From the NCBI GenBank assembly GCA_027068615.1, contig JAMOQV010000001.1, positions 1-13,396 of the forward strand: 13,396 bases of DNA. The letters run 5' to 3'. The DNA is from Helicobacteraceae bacterium (GTDB lineage Bacteria > Campylobacterota > Campylobacteria > Campylobacterales > Sulfurimonadaceae). The notes beneath the pieces are model-generated. The model saw only the letters and a program-made list of their open reading frames with translations. It was not told the origin of the DNA and searched no databases. The position numbers and the translations under genes are program-made. Positions 13,320 through 13,396 of the stretch are shown one piece after another; within the stretch, counting starts at the first letter, position 1, and every line of letters starts with the position of its first letter.

Positions 13320-13396
13320 ATGAAATTAGCAAAAGAGATAAAAACTAAATTTGAAAAACTAGATATAAACTCATTTAGTGAGTTAGCTTTAATAAT
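13320..13396 (+). CDS. recG: ATP-dependent DNA helicase RecG, N-terminal start (partial)
   Basis: The first 25 codons read MKLAKEIKTKFEKLDINSF followed by SELALI and are cut by the right edge. The pattern KFEKLxIxSxxELALI is how epsilonproteobacterial RecG N-termini begin, as I recall them; RecG remodels stalled replication forks and Holliday junctions in the cytoplasm. The helicase motifs are outside the window, so the call rests on a short stretch. It is divergent from the LPP20 operon, with a 136-base gap holding both promoters. Confidence 0.55.
   Translation, partial: MKLAKEIKTKFEKLDINSFSELALI

Noticed and set aside
1..13396. Sigma54 (GG-N10-GC type) promoters that would tie the cluster to flagellar control
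   Set aside because: No -24/-12 element was found in the gaps upstream of 1949, 9432, 9517, 13183 or 13320; all have TATAAT-like boxes instead.
1..13396. CRISPR array, insertion sequence, toxin-antitoxin or defence genes
   Set aside because: No spaced direct repeats, transposase motifs or nuclease domains were seen; all complete genes encode exported envelope proteins.

Overview
The window looks like a piece of chromosome from a Campylobacterota (epsilonproteobacterial) organism, probably near Arcobacter, Sulfurimonas or Sulfurospirillum. The evidence is the very AT-rich composition, the C-terminal end of a futalosine-pathway menaquinone enzyme (MqnC type) at the left edge, the start of a RecG-like helicase at the right edge, and TATAAT boxes without a clear -35 element. 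Species cannot be named from the sequence alone. No tRNA, rRNA, CRISPR array, insertion sequence or integrase was seen, and no stretch longer than 300 bases lacks a gene.

Layout. (1) 2-1414, plus strand: end of mqnC, then an M16-family peptidase-like protein that has lost its zinc-binding motif. (2) 1440-9432, minus strand: seven closely spaced genes. In transcription order they are a DUF6844-like protein with two LPP20-like halves, a 680-aa FlgT-like protein with doubled modules, an unrecognised lipoprotein, an unrecognised 453-aa exported protein, a 403-aa exported protein with an FlgT_N-like start, a YcfL-like (DUF1425) lipoprotein and a YcfJ-like glycine-zipper protein; the last probably has its own promoter. 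(3) 9517-10401, plus strand: a lone lipoprotein with two LPP20-like domains, divergent from group 2 and overlapping tail to tail with group 3's last gene. (4) 10386-13183, minus strand: a three-gene operon of an LPP20 lipoprotein, an MltC-like lytic transglycosylase and a protein with an FlgT_N-like start and a lipocalin-like end. (5) 13320 to the right edge, plus strand: start of recG.

Interpretation. All eleven genes between the M16 gene and recG encode proteins with a signal peptide or lipobox, and several share LPP20, FlgT_N or TolB_N/CsgG-like modules. Known relatives of these modules (FlgP, FlgO and FlgT around the flagellar basal body; LpoB next to YcfL in enterobacteria; CsgG) work in the periplasm or at the outer membrane. 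With a peptidoglycan-cleaving enzyme in the same set, the best reading is an envelope-associated multiprotein assembly made of paralogous periplasmic and lipoprotein parts. No flagellar structural gene, secretion substrate or energising ATPase is visible, so its job (accessory motility ring, cell-wall synthesis control, export, or envelope stress) stays open. Module assignments come from pattern reading of the translations, not from profile searches.
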